Origin: Ruminococcaceae bacterium UBA5905
GTDB taxonomy: Bacteria; Bacillota; Clostridia; Oscillospirales; Acutalibacteraceae
Direction: 5' to 3'
DNA: 13,526 nucleotides
NCBI GenBank assembly: GCA_002431285.1
Contig: DJEF01000028.1
Location: 19,322 to 32,847, forward strand
Shown piece after piece: positions 8,678-13,526 of the stretch. How positions within the stretch are numbered: the stretch's first letter is position 1; each line of letters starts with the position of its first letter. A model generated the notes under the pieces. It had not been told where the DNA came from. It worked only from the letters and a program-made list of their open reading frames with translations, and searched no databases. The position numbers were made by a program, and so were the translations under genes.

Positions 8678-8761
8678 GAGCATATATGCTCATGCAAATC
8701 TGCTCAGGCATACGCACGTGAGTATTCCTGCTGGAGCAAACCTGCTCTGACATAGCTGCCG
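8678..8761. repeat. Degenerate 14-bp tandem repeat array upstream of the ATPase promoter
   Basis: Reading in steps of 14 from 8678 gives six successive units ending at 8761. Unit 1 (8678-8691) is GAGCATATATGCTC, a perfect palindrome. Unit 5 (8734-8747) is GAGCAAACCTGCTC, with the same GAGCA-N4-TGCTC dyad. Units 2 and 4 match unit 5 at 11 and 10 of 14 positions; unit 3 (8706-8719) is the most diverged and unit 6 is partial. In all six, position 5 is A and position 12 is C; positions 3, 4, 7, 10 and 11 are shared by five of six. The array begins about 33 bp upstream of the -35. A multi-copy operator is the simplest reading, but this is inference. Confidence 0.55.
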
Positions 8762-8805
8762 CGCACCTGTTTTTTCCAATTCAGTCTGGTATTTCCATCC
8801 CTGTC

Positions 8806-8863
8806 GGCGGAAAAATTGCGTATGCTATTCCAGGGCGCGTCGAAACGAATTTTTCTGTCCGCC
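8806..8863. repeat. Bipartite inverted repeat in the gapA-ATPase intergenic region
   Basis: GGCGG-AAAAATT (8806-8817) is complementary to AATTTTT (8848-8854) and CCGCC (8859-8863), with a 4-base bulge (CTGT) in the second arm and a 30-base loop. Together the arms make 12 pairs. It lies between the gapA terminator and the repeat array. No gene or promoter was recognised in it. The rest of 8748-8911 shows nothing else clear apart from short GC-rich repeats. Confidence 0.4.
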
Positions 8864-8911
8864 CGATATACCGATCCCCCCGCCGGAACCCGGCCGCCGA
8901 CAGCATACAGC

Positions 8912-8944
8912 AAACCCCGGCGAGTGCTCGCGCACCCGCCGGGG
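8912..8944 (-). terminator. Intrinsic terminator of gapA
   Basis: The 8-bp arm CCCCGGCG (8915-8922) pairs with CGCCGGGG (8937-8944), continues through one G-U wobble in the minus-strand RNA, then GTGC/GCAC, for a 13-bp stem. The loop on the minus-strand RNA is GCGA, a stable GNRA tetraloop. It lies 27 bases after the gapA stop. The following T-run is short (TTT then G), so efficiency is uncertain, but stem strength and placement favour termination. Confidence 0.75.
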
Positions 8945-8971
8945 CAATCCTGCAAGGCTTTCTGGCGGGAC

Positions 8972-10006
8972 TCAGCCCAGCTCAGCGAAGTACTTGATGG
9001 TACGAACCATCTGGCTCGTGTAGGAGTTCTCGTTGTCGTACCAGGACACGACCTGCACCTGATAGGTGTCGTCGTCGATCTTCGCCACCATGGTCTGGGT
9101 GGCATCGAACAGGGAGCCGTACCGCATACCGATGACATCGGAGGACACGATCATATCCTCGTTGTAGCCGAAGGACTCGGAGGCAGCCGCCTTCATCGCC
9201 GCATTGATGCCCTCCACGGTGATGTCCTTGCCCTTGACAACCGCCACCAGAATGGTGGTGGAGCCGGTGGGAACCGGCACACGCTGGGCAGAGCCGATCA
9301 GCTTGCCGTTCAGCTCGGGGATCACCAGACCGATGGCCTTAGCGGCACCGGTGGTGTTGGGGACGATGTTCTGGGCGCCGGCACGAGCGCGGCGCAGGTC
9401 GCCCTTGCGCTGGGGACCGTCCAGGATCATCTGGTCGCCGGTGTAGGCGTGCACGGTGGTCATAATGCCGCTCTCGATGGGAGCATAGTCATTCAGAGCC
9501 TTGGCCATGGGAGCCAGGCAGTTGGTGGTGCAGGAAGCGGCGGAGATGATCTTGTCCTCGGCAGTCAGGGTCTTCTCGTTCACGCTGTACACGATGGTGG
9601 GCAGATCCTTACCGGCAGGAGCGGAAATGACCACTTTCTTTGCACCGGCGTTGATGTGCGCCTGCGCCTTATCCTTGGAGCAGTAGAAACCGGTGCACTC
9701 CAGCACCACATCCACGCCCAGCTTGCCCCAGGGGCACTCATTGGCGTCCTTGATGGCATAGATCACGATCTTCTTGCCGTCGACGGTGATATAGTTATCC
9801 TCACCCTCGCCCTCGTGGAAATCCACGGTGTGACCCATGGCCACATAGTTGCCCTGAGCCGTATCATACTTCAGCAGGTGAGCCAGCATCTTGGCGCTGG
9901 TCAGATCGTTGATGGCCACGACCTCGTAGCCCTCGGCACCGAACATCTGACGGAACGCCAGACGGCCGATCCGGCCGAAACCGTTAATTGCAACTTTAAC
10001 TGCCAT
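8972..10006 (-). CDS. gapA: Glyceraldehyde-3-phosphate dehydrogenase, type I
   Basis: This cytoplasmic glycolytic enzyme converts glyceraldehyde 3-phosphate, NAD+ and phosphate to 1,3-bisphosphoglycerate. The protein is 344 residues, close to the usual ~335. The Rossmann motif NGFGRIGR is at 8-15, Asp34 favours NAD+ over NADP+, the catalytic signature [10 protein letters not shown] contains Cys159, the catalytic base is His186 in [10 protein letters not shown], and SWYDNENSY (321-329) is the conserved C-terminal segment. All key residues are intact. The ATG at 10006 is preceded by GGAGGT about 10 bases upstream. It has its own promoter and terminator, so it is transcribed separately from the ATPase operon on the same strand. 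No other glycolytic gene is adjacent in this window. Confidence 0.98.
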   Translation of the reverse strand: MAVKVAINGFGRIGRLAFRQMFGAEGYEVVAINDLTSAKMLAHLLKYDTAQGNYVAMGHTVDFHEGEGEDNYITVDGKKIVIYAIKDANECPWGKLGVDVVLECTGFYCSKDKAQAHINAGAKKVVISAPAGKDLPTIVYSVNEKTLTAEDKIISAASCTTNCLAPMAKALNDYAPIESGIMTTVHAYTGDQMILDGPQRKGDLRRARAGAQNIVPNTTGAAKAIGLVIPELNGKLIGSAQRVPVPTGSTTILVAVVKGKDITVEGINAAMKAAASESFGYNEDMIVSSDVIGMRYGSLFDATQTMVAKIDDDTYQVQVVSWYDNENSYTSQMVRTIKYFAELG

Positions 10007-10040
10007 AACACAATTACCTCCGTTTATTTAGTCTGTCTGT

Positions 10041-10069
10041 ATTCTACCGCAAATCCCCCGGAATTGCAA
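10041..10069 (-). promoter_or_regulatory. Sigma-A promoter of gapA
   Basis: On the minus strand TTGCAA (10069-10064), a 17-base spacer and TAGAAT (10046-10041) form a good sigma-A promoter. The predicted start near 10034 leaves a leader of about 28 bases with GGAGG before the gapA ATG. Confidence 0.75.
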
Positions 10070-10176
10070 GATGTTTGTTACATTTTTAACCAATTCATTG
10101 CTACTTTCGGAGTTTTGTACAAATCACACGAATCGGCAATCAATGCCGTATTCACATTCAACAAAAGGAGTCGATC

Positions 10177-10983
10177 ATGTCCATGCCACGATCTTCCAAG
10201 CCCGAAGCCAAAGCCGAAGGCAGCCGCCGGGAGCAACTGGCGGCATATTTCCTGTCCGTACCGTCTCCGGAGCAGCAAACGCCGGAACAGCAAACGGTAT
10301 ACTACGCCAGACTGCGGGAGCTGGGGCAGCTGGAGATCGACGAGGTGCTGCAAAGCAGCGGCGGCAACCGTCCGCTCCTGTGGGGGAATCCCGTGCCGCT
10401 GATGCAGAATCTGCTCACCGCCGCTCAGCGGCTGGCCGCCGGGCTGGGGCAGCCGCTGTTCGTATTCCCGGCCAAGGAAACCGCCATTGATTTCTGCGCC
10501 ATGCTGCACCCCCGCATCCTCTCGCTGGGGCTGTTGGGGCTGCTGCGGGAAGCCTGCCGCACCGCGCCGCACCGGCCGCTATGGGTACGGATGCAGGAGC
10601 AGGCCCACTGCCTGACCGTTACCGTCACGGCCGACGCACCCCTCAACGCCGGGGACGCCCTACGGCTCATACAGGAAAGCGCCCGACTGCACAAAGGCAG
10701 TCTGGCGCTCTGCGGGAATTCGGTAGCTTTCTCCATCGGACGCACAGAAGAGATCCCCTCGGGCGCCCGTCCGTATGTGAGCCCCACGGCGGACGAGCTG
10801 CTGCGGGATACCCTGTCCCCGGTATGGACCGGGTTCTTTGCCTGGCTTTACTCCCCGGCGTCCTCCGCCGGGGATTCGGCTGCGGGAGACCCGGCATCGG
10901 AATCGCCGACGGCATCCGCGTCCGCACCCTCGTCGGAATCGGACGCACCGGATTCCGACTCCGGCAGTCGCGACGAGCCGTAA
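10177..10983 (+). CDS. Uncharacterised protein resembling a decayed histidine-kinase ATPase domain
   Basis: The 268-residue protein is not recognised as a named family. Residues 15-60 look helical (VYYARLRELGQLEIDEVLQ resembles the second helix of a kinase dimerisation domain), and 70-190 follow the order of a GHKL ATPase domain. A segment from PVPLMQNLLTAAQRLAAGLG and a strand PLFVFP are followed by SLGLLGLLREACRTAP, which aligns with the N-box helix but has Glu-Ala where the Mg-binding Asn belongs. Next come a strand (CLTVTVTADAP) and ARLHKGSLALCGNSVAFSIG, like the last helix and strands. No phospho-acceptor His box or glycine-rich ATP lid is seen, so enzyme activity is unlikely. Residues 228-268 are a disordered Ser/Ala/Asp tail inside the overlap with the convergent gene. 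AAAGGAG precedes the ATG by 7 bases. Confidence 0.7.
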   Translation: MSMPRSSKPEAKAEGSRREQLAAYFLSVPSPEQQTPEQQTVYYARLRELGQLEIDEVLQSSGGNRPLLWGNPVPLMQNLLTAAQRLAAGLGQPLFVFPAKETAIDFCAMLHPRILSLGLLGLLREACRTAPHRPLWVRMQEQAHCLTVTVTADAPLNAGDALRLIQESARLHKGSLALCGNSVAFSIGRTEEIPSGARPYVSPTADELLRDTLSPVWTGFFAWLYSPASSAGDSAAGDPASESPTASASAPSSESDAPDSDSGSRDEP

Positions 10984-11810
10984 GCCCAGGCCAGCGCGTA
11001 GCCCAACGCCATCACCCCGATGGCCAGATCGGGCGCGCCGGCCAACTGGCTGGCCAGATACGCCTCCGTATCGCCCAGCAGGAACATACACAGACGGGTG
11101 AGCGGCCCGGTGATGGCAAACAGCGCCGTCCCCAGCGCATAGAAGGTCAGCAGGCCGGGCTTAACGCTGCCGATGCCGGAGGCGTACCGCGCCAACTTGA
11201 ACAGGAACAGCATCTCCAGCAAAAACATACCGAAATCGTAAAAGCTCTCGGAAAGGCGCACGGCGCTGGCATAGGACATCTCATACCGTGCCAGCCGAAA
11301 CCACATCCACAGCACCGGCAGCAGCAGCGGCGCGGCGCTCATGCCGATGCGGGTGCCACCCTCCGCCGCCATACGCAGCCCGAAATACACCAGCCCTGCG
11401 CCGCCGCCGACGCCGCACAGAAGATACAGCCACAGCAGCGGCACGGCCAGTCCGGCAAGCTGGGCCGCCTGCGGCTCCGGCATGACGCCGCTGATCCAAT
11501 AGTCGAGCATCTCCCACAGAGAACCGCCGGCCAGCACACCGCCGGCCACCATGGTCAGCAGCGCCACCGGGAGCGCCGCCGCGCCGGTCACGTCGATCCT
11601 CCGGCGGGGGGTCAGCAGGCCGAAAATTCCCAGCGCGATCAACGTGACCAGCATCACGCCGATAACCACGCCGCTCATGGCAAACCGGCCGGTATCGCCA
11701 TCCCGCAGCGTCGGCATCAGCGCCACCCGCAGCACCAGCGTCACCGCCGTCATGCCACCCCCTACAAGAGCCGCCGTGCGCACGGCACCACTCCATTTCC
11801 TGATATTCAT
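10848..11810 (-). CDS. Uncharacterised polytopic membrane protein with acidic C-terminal tail
   Basis: No family is recognised. The 320-residue protein has about eight hydrophobic segments (roughly 12-32, 44-66, 78-96, 116-146, 158-172, 190-206, 218-240, 258-278), with basic residues after the second (TPRRR). A FRLARYEMSYASAVRLSESF stretch links the fifth and sixth segments. Residues 279-320 form an acidic Ser/Asp/Glu/Ala-rich, disordered tail. The start is uncertain: 11810 (MNIRKW) gives a sensible first membrane span but lacks a ribosome site; an ATG at 11861 and a GTG at 11819 are in frame. It has its own promoter, is divergent from the SpoIID-like gene and convergent with the kinase-like gene, sharing 136 bp of coding sequence with it. 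Confidence 0.75.
   Translation of the reverse strand: MNIRKWSGAVRTAALVGGGMTAVTLVLRVALMPTLRDGDTGRFAMSGVVIGVMLVTLIALGIFGLLTPRRRIDVTGAAALPVALLTMVAGGVLAGGSLWEMLDYWISGVMPEPQAAQLAGLAVPLLWLYLLCGVGGGAGLVYFGLRMAAEGGTRIGMSAAPLLLPVLWMWFRLARYEMSYASAVRLSESFYDFGMFLLEMLFLFKLARYASGIGSVKPGLLTFYALGTALFAITGPLTRLCMFLLGDTEAYLASQLAGAPDLAIGVMALGYALAWAYGSSRLPESESGASDSDEGADADAVGDSDAGSPAAESPAEDAGE
10852..10874. terminator. Strong hairpin inside the convergent gene overlap
   Basis: TCCCCGGCG (10852-10860) pairs perfectly with CGCCGGGGA (10866-10874) around a 5-base TCCTC loop. On the minus strand the stem ends two bases before the stop codon of the membrane protein gene. Neither side has a T-run, so it may be a weak terminator or a 3' mRNA-stability hairpin for the minus transcript. 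The 8-base arms are identical to those of the gapA terminator. Confidence 0.45.
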
Positions 11811-11937
11811 TCGTTGCACGGTCTGTCGCCGCCCTTCCTCGGTCGCCCATCGTGCGTGCATATTCGCCGCATCCGCCGCATATGCTTGACACAGTGGGAC
11901 AACCGGTACCGTTGATCCGACAGAACGGAGACCGCGC

Positions 11938-11953
11938 CCGCCGTATACGGCGG
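11938..11953. repeat. Perfect 16-bp palindrome in the leader of the membrane protein gene
   Basis: CCGCCGTATACGGCGG is a perfect dyad about 26 bases downstream of the predicted start of the minus transcript. It could be an operator or, in RNA, a 6-bp hairpin. It sits in a 295-base non-coding stretch (11811-12105) that also holds the minus promoter, further short self-complementary segments (a CAAC-GTTG pair around 11900-11914), and the SpoIID upstream region. Confidence 0.45.
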
Positions 11954-11985
11954 ACCGACGCCGTCCTGTCCGGATAATATCTCCT

Positions 11986-12014
11986 ATCATAATCCGTTTT
12001 GCCCCCAAAGTCAA
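11986..12014 (-). promoter_or_regulatory. Sigma-A promoter of the membrane protein gene
   Basis: On the minus strand TTGACT (12014-12009), a 17-base spacer and TATGAT (11991-11986) are one mismatch each from consensus. The predicted start near 11979 gives a leader of about 169 bases to the ATG at 11810, unusually long for this window, where the other leaders are 23-36 bases. Confidence 0.8.
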
Positions 12015-12057
12015 GGGCAATACCGCACAAAAACCGTCCGCCGATGCCGCCACGGGA

Positions 12058-12063
12058 TATACT
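12058..12063 (+). promoter_or_regulatory. Possible -10 element for the SpoIID-like gene
   Basis: TATACT lies 42 bases upstream of the chosen ATG on the plus strand. No convincing sigma-A -35 is found 16-18 bases upstream, and a sporulation sigma-E -35 was looked for and not clearly seen. Weak evidence. Confidence 0.3.
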
Positions 12064-12105
12064 ATGGCGGTGCTGCCCGCAGAAAAAACCGGAAGGATGA
12101 GCCAC

Positions 12106-13098
12106 ATGAAGGGATATGCCGCTCTGCTTTTGACCGTTGCCGTACTGCTGCTGCTGTTCCCCCTGCCCGCCCTGCCACGGGCGGCCTCGCCGACCGCACC
12201 CCCGGCCGAATCCGCCCCTCCGACCGAATCGACCGCACCCGCATCGGGCGAGCAGTCGTTTCGGGTGCTCGCCGGCGGCGAAGTGGTTTCGCTGTCCGAG
12301 CGGGAGTTTCTCATCCGCACTCTGGCCTTCGAGATGCCCGCCTCCTATCATACCGAGGCGCTGAAGGCCCAGGTCGTAGCCGCCTATACATACTACGGAC
12401 GGCAGCGGCAACTACACCGCAAGAACCCCGACCCGACGCTGAAAGGGGCGGATTTCGCCACACCGGACGAAAAATTCCCGGCACAGTATGACGAAACCGC
12501 CTTGCGGCAGCGGTGGGGCAACCAGTATGAGCTGAACTATCAAAAGCTGTGCGCCGCCGTGGACGCGGTGGCAGGACGCTATATGACCTGCGGCGGCGAA
12601 TGGATCGACGCCTGCTATTTTGCCCTCAGCTGCGGCAGCACCGAATCCGCCGCCGTGGTCTGGGGGAATGATCTGCCGTATTTGCAGCCGGTGGCCAGCC
12701 CCGGCGACCGGTTATCCCCTCAGTTTGAAACCGCCGTGTCGCGGACGGCCGATGAGGTCAAGGCGGCGCTGACGCAGGCGTTTCCGCAAGCCGCGCTGGA
12801 GGGGGACCCGGCGGAATGGCTCCGGGATCCGGTGCTGTCCTCCGCCGGAACGGTGGCCACCCTCACCGTCGGCGGCCAAACCGTCCGGGGATCGGCCGTG
12901 CGCACGGCCCTGGGCCTGCGTTCGGCGGCGTTTACCTATACCTGTCGGGACGGCGTCTTTCAGTTCACCGTCCACGGCTACGGGCACGGCGTCGGCATGA
13001 GCCAATACGGCGCCGATTATCTGGCGCGGCAGGGATATTCCTACGATGAGATCCTCCGCTACTACTACACCGGCATCACCCTGGAACCGGCCGCTTGA
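12106..13098 (+). CDS. SpoIID/LytB-family membrane-anchored peptidoglycan lytic protein
   Basis: SpoIID is a lytic transglycosylase that acts with SpoIIP during engulfment of the forespore; relatives also act on vegetative wall. The 330-residue protein starts with a basic residue and an 18-residue hydrophobic stretch (4-22), a membrane anchor or signal peptide, then a Pro/Ala/Ser/Thr linker (24-48). The domain follows: SEREFLIRTLAFEMPASYHT with Glu76 in the catalytic position, EALKAQVVAAYTYYGR, YFALSCGSTESAAVVWG, and GYGHGVGMSQYGA (291-303), the strongest signature. Cys162, Cys170 and Cys176 may form a metal site. The start at 12106 was chosen because GGAAGG lies 9 bases upstream; ATG 12097 abuts that site and 12064 has none. 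No other sporulation gene is in view, so spoIID itself is not asserted. Confidence 0.92.
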   Translation: MKGYAALLLTVAVLLLLFPLPALPRAASPTAPPAESAPPTESTAPASGEQSFRVLAGGEVVSLSEREFLIRTLAFEMPASYHTEALKAQVVAAYTYYGRQRQLHRKNPDPTLKGADFATPDEKFPAQYDETALRQRWGNQYELNYQKLCAAVDAVAGRYMTCGGEWIDACYFALSCGSTESAAVVWGNDLPYLQPVASPGDRLSPQFETAVSRTADEVKAALTQAFPQAALEGDPAEWLRDPVLSSAGTVATLTVGGQTVRGSAVRTALGLRSAAFTYTCRDGVFQFTVHGYGHGVGMSQYGADYLARQGYSYDEILRYYYTGITLEPAA

Positions 13099-13115
13099 AA
13101 GACGGCCCATCCGCC

Positions 13116-13150
13116 ATGCCGTCCTCGGTTGACAAAGCCGAGGACGGCAT
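13116..13150 (+). terminator. Strong hairpin after the SpoIID-like gene
   Basis: ATGCCGTCCTCGG (13116-13128) pairs perfectly with CCGAGGACGGCAT (13138-13150) for 13 bp, extendable by a T-G wobble and a T-A pair around a GACAA loop. It begins 18 bases after the stop codon. It is not followed by a T-run (ACTATTCC), so it is either a terminator with a poor tract or a 3' protective hairpin. Confidence 0.65.
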
Positions 13151-13165
13151 ACTATTCCGGAAACG

Positions 13166-13462
13166 GTGTCTGCCGGTTACAGCAGCGCACGGCTTAAAGT
13201 TCCGGCTTTGAGAAAGACGGCGAGTCACTGTGCATTTTACAGGGGAAGACCGGCATGGGGGACAGCGATCCGGCTCCGGCCGATCACCGCCCGTTACGGG
13301 CAGTGCTGTCTCCCCTTTTGGTATACCGACAAGTAAGCGGGCCATCTCGGGATACAGGAAACTCAAGAGACGGCCGCAGCAATACGGACATTGGGGACCG
13401 AACGGCAGACAGGGCGCGCCGGATTGCCCAAAAGCGCTATCCTCTGCCGACAGGTATCCCCA
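13166..13462 (+). ncRNA. Candidate structured non-coding RNA (class unknown)
   Basis: The region has no convincing gene but many nested complementary segments. Domain 1: 13257-13266 pairs with 13305-13314 (10 bp, one G-U), enclosing CCGG-CT-CCGG and GCCCG-TTA-CGGGC hairpins, then TTTT. Domain 2: GCGGGCCATCTC (13337-13348) against GAGACGGCCGC (13367-13377), with one bulge and one mismatch. Domain 3: TGGGGA/TCCCCA closing 13391-13462 around CGGCAGA/TCTGCCG (13403-13409 with 13443-13449) and GGGC/GCCC. GGGATAC (13349-13355) can also pair with GTATCCC (13454-13460). No match to tmRNA, RNase P or SRP RNA landmarks was seen. Strand and ends are uncertain; the plus strand is preferred because of the TTTT after domain 1. 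Confidence 0.35.
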
Positions 13463-13493
13463 CTTCGCCGCTGCGACCCGATGAAAGCAGAAC

Positions 13494-13522
13494 GCTCCCC
13501 GGCGGGTAACCCGCCGGGGAGC
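13494..13522. terminator. Perfect 13-bp hairpin at the right window edge
   Basis: GCTCCCCGGCGGG (13494-13506) pairs with CCCGCCGGGGAGC (13510-13522) around a 3-base TAA loop. Neither flank visible here has a T-run. It may terminate the candidate RNA to its left or a minus-strand gene beyond the edge. It contains the same CCCCGGCG/CGCCGGGG core as two other hairpins in the window. Confidence 0.5.
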
Positions 13523-13526
13523 CACA

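Noticed and set aside
8678..8691. The palindrome as a LexA (SOS) box
   Set aside because: The Gram-positive SOS box is GAAC-N4-GTTC; here the arms are GAGCA/TGCTC, and the downstream operon has no SOS link.
8816..10402. 528-codon open frame on the plus strand opposite gapA
   Set aside because: Runs antisense through an intact conserved gapA and out of frame into the next gene; His/Gly/Asp-rich translation typical of antisense reading.
10581..11915. 444-codon plus-strand open frame across the convergent genes
   Set aside because: Gln/His/Arg-rich, out of frame with both better-supported genes, no ribosome site; the opposing frame has clear membrane spans and a promoter.
11811..12320. Long upstream extension of the membrane protein frame to 12320
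   Set aside because: It would start upstream of the well-formed promoter at 11986-12014 and is opposite the SpoIID start; it shows no membrane or domain features.
13076..13525. 149-codon minus-strand frame and two 84-codon plus-strand frames in the right-hand tail
   Set aside because: Arg/Pro/Ser-rich, no recognisable domain, and the stems found there explain the region as well. The plus-strand ATG at 13255 does have an AGGGG upstream, so a small protein cannot be fully excluded.
1..13526. CRISPR arrays, tRNA or rRNA genes, transposases, integrase sites
   Set aside because: Looked for on both strands; no regular spaced repeats of CRISPR size, no cloverleaf or rRNA landmarks, and no mobile-element protein among the supported genes.

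Overview
The window is GC-rich and comes from a spore-forming Firmicute of the class Clostridia, probably a gut Oscillospirales-type lineage. This is inferred from a bacterial V/A-type ATPase operon of clostridial style, a SpoIID-family protein, NAD-type GapA and clear sigma-A promoters in a high-GC background. No gene allows a species call.

Layout. From about 8645 down to the left edge, on the minus strand, lies one V/A-type ATPase operon in transcription order G/H, C, I, K, F, E, A, B, D; subunit D is cut by the window edge. Gaps between genes are 10 to 50 bases, except for 85 bases before A and 106 bases before D. The operon has its own sigma-A promoter (TTGTAA, 17 bases, TATAAT), preceded by an unusual run of degenerate 14-bp repeats. 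Upstream of that, on the same strand, is gapA (GAPDH) with its own promoter and a strong hairpin terminator, so gapA and the ATPase operon are separate transcription units.

Right of gapA, a divergent plus-strand gene (10177-10983) encodes a protein resembling a decayed histidine-kinase ATPase domain. Its 3' end overlaps by 136 bp the 3' end of a convergent minus-strand gene for an unknown polytopic membrane protein (10848-11810). Both encode acidic Ser/Asp/Glu-rich tails in the overlap. The membrane-protein gene has a near-consensus promoter and a long palindrome-containing leader. Divergent from it is a membrane-anchored SpoIID-like protein (12106-13098), followed by a strong hairpin.

The last ~375 bases (13151-13526) show no convincing gene but are dense in complementary segments. 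They are the best candidate here for an unannotated structured RNA.

How the genes work together: the V1 part (A, B, D, F plus stalks E, G/H and collar C) couples ATP hydrolysis or synthesis to ion movement through the membrane part (I and the K ring). GapA is central glycolysis. The right-hand genes are unrelated, one probably sporulation or cell-wall linked.
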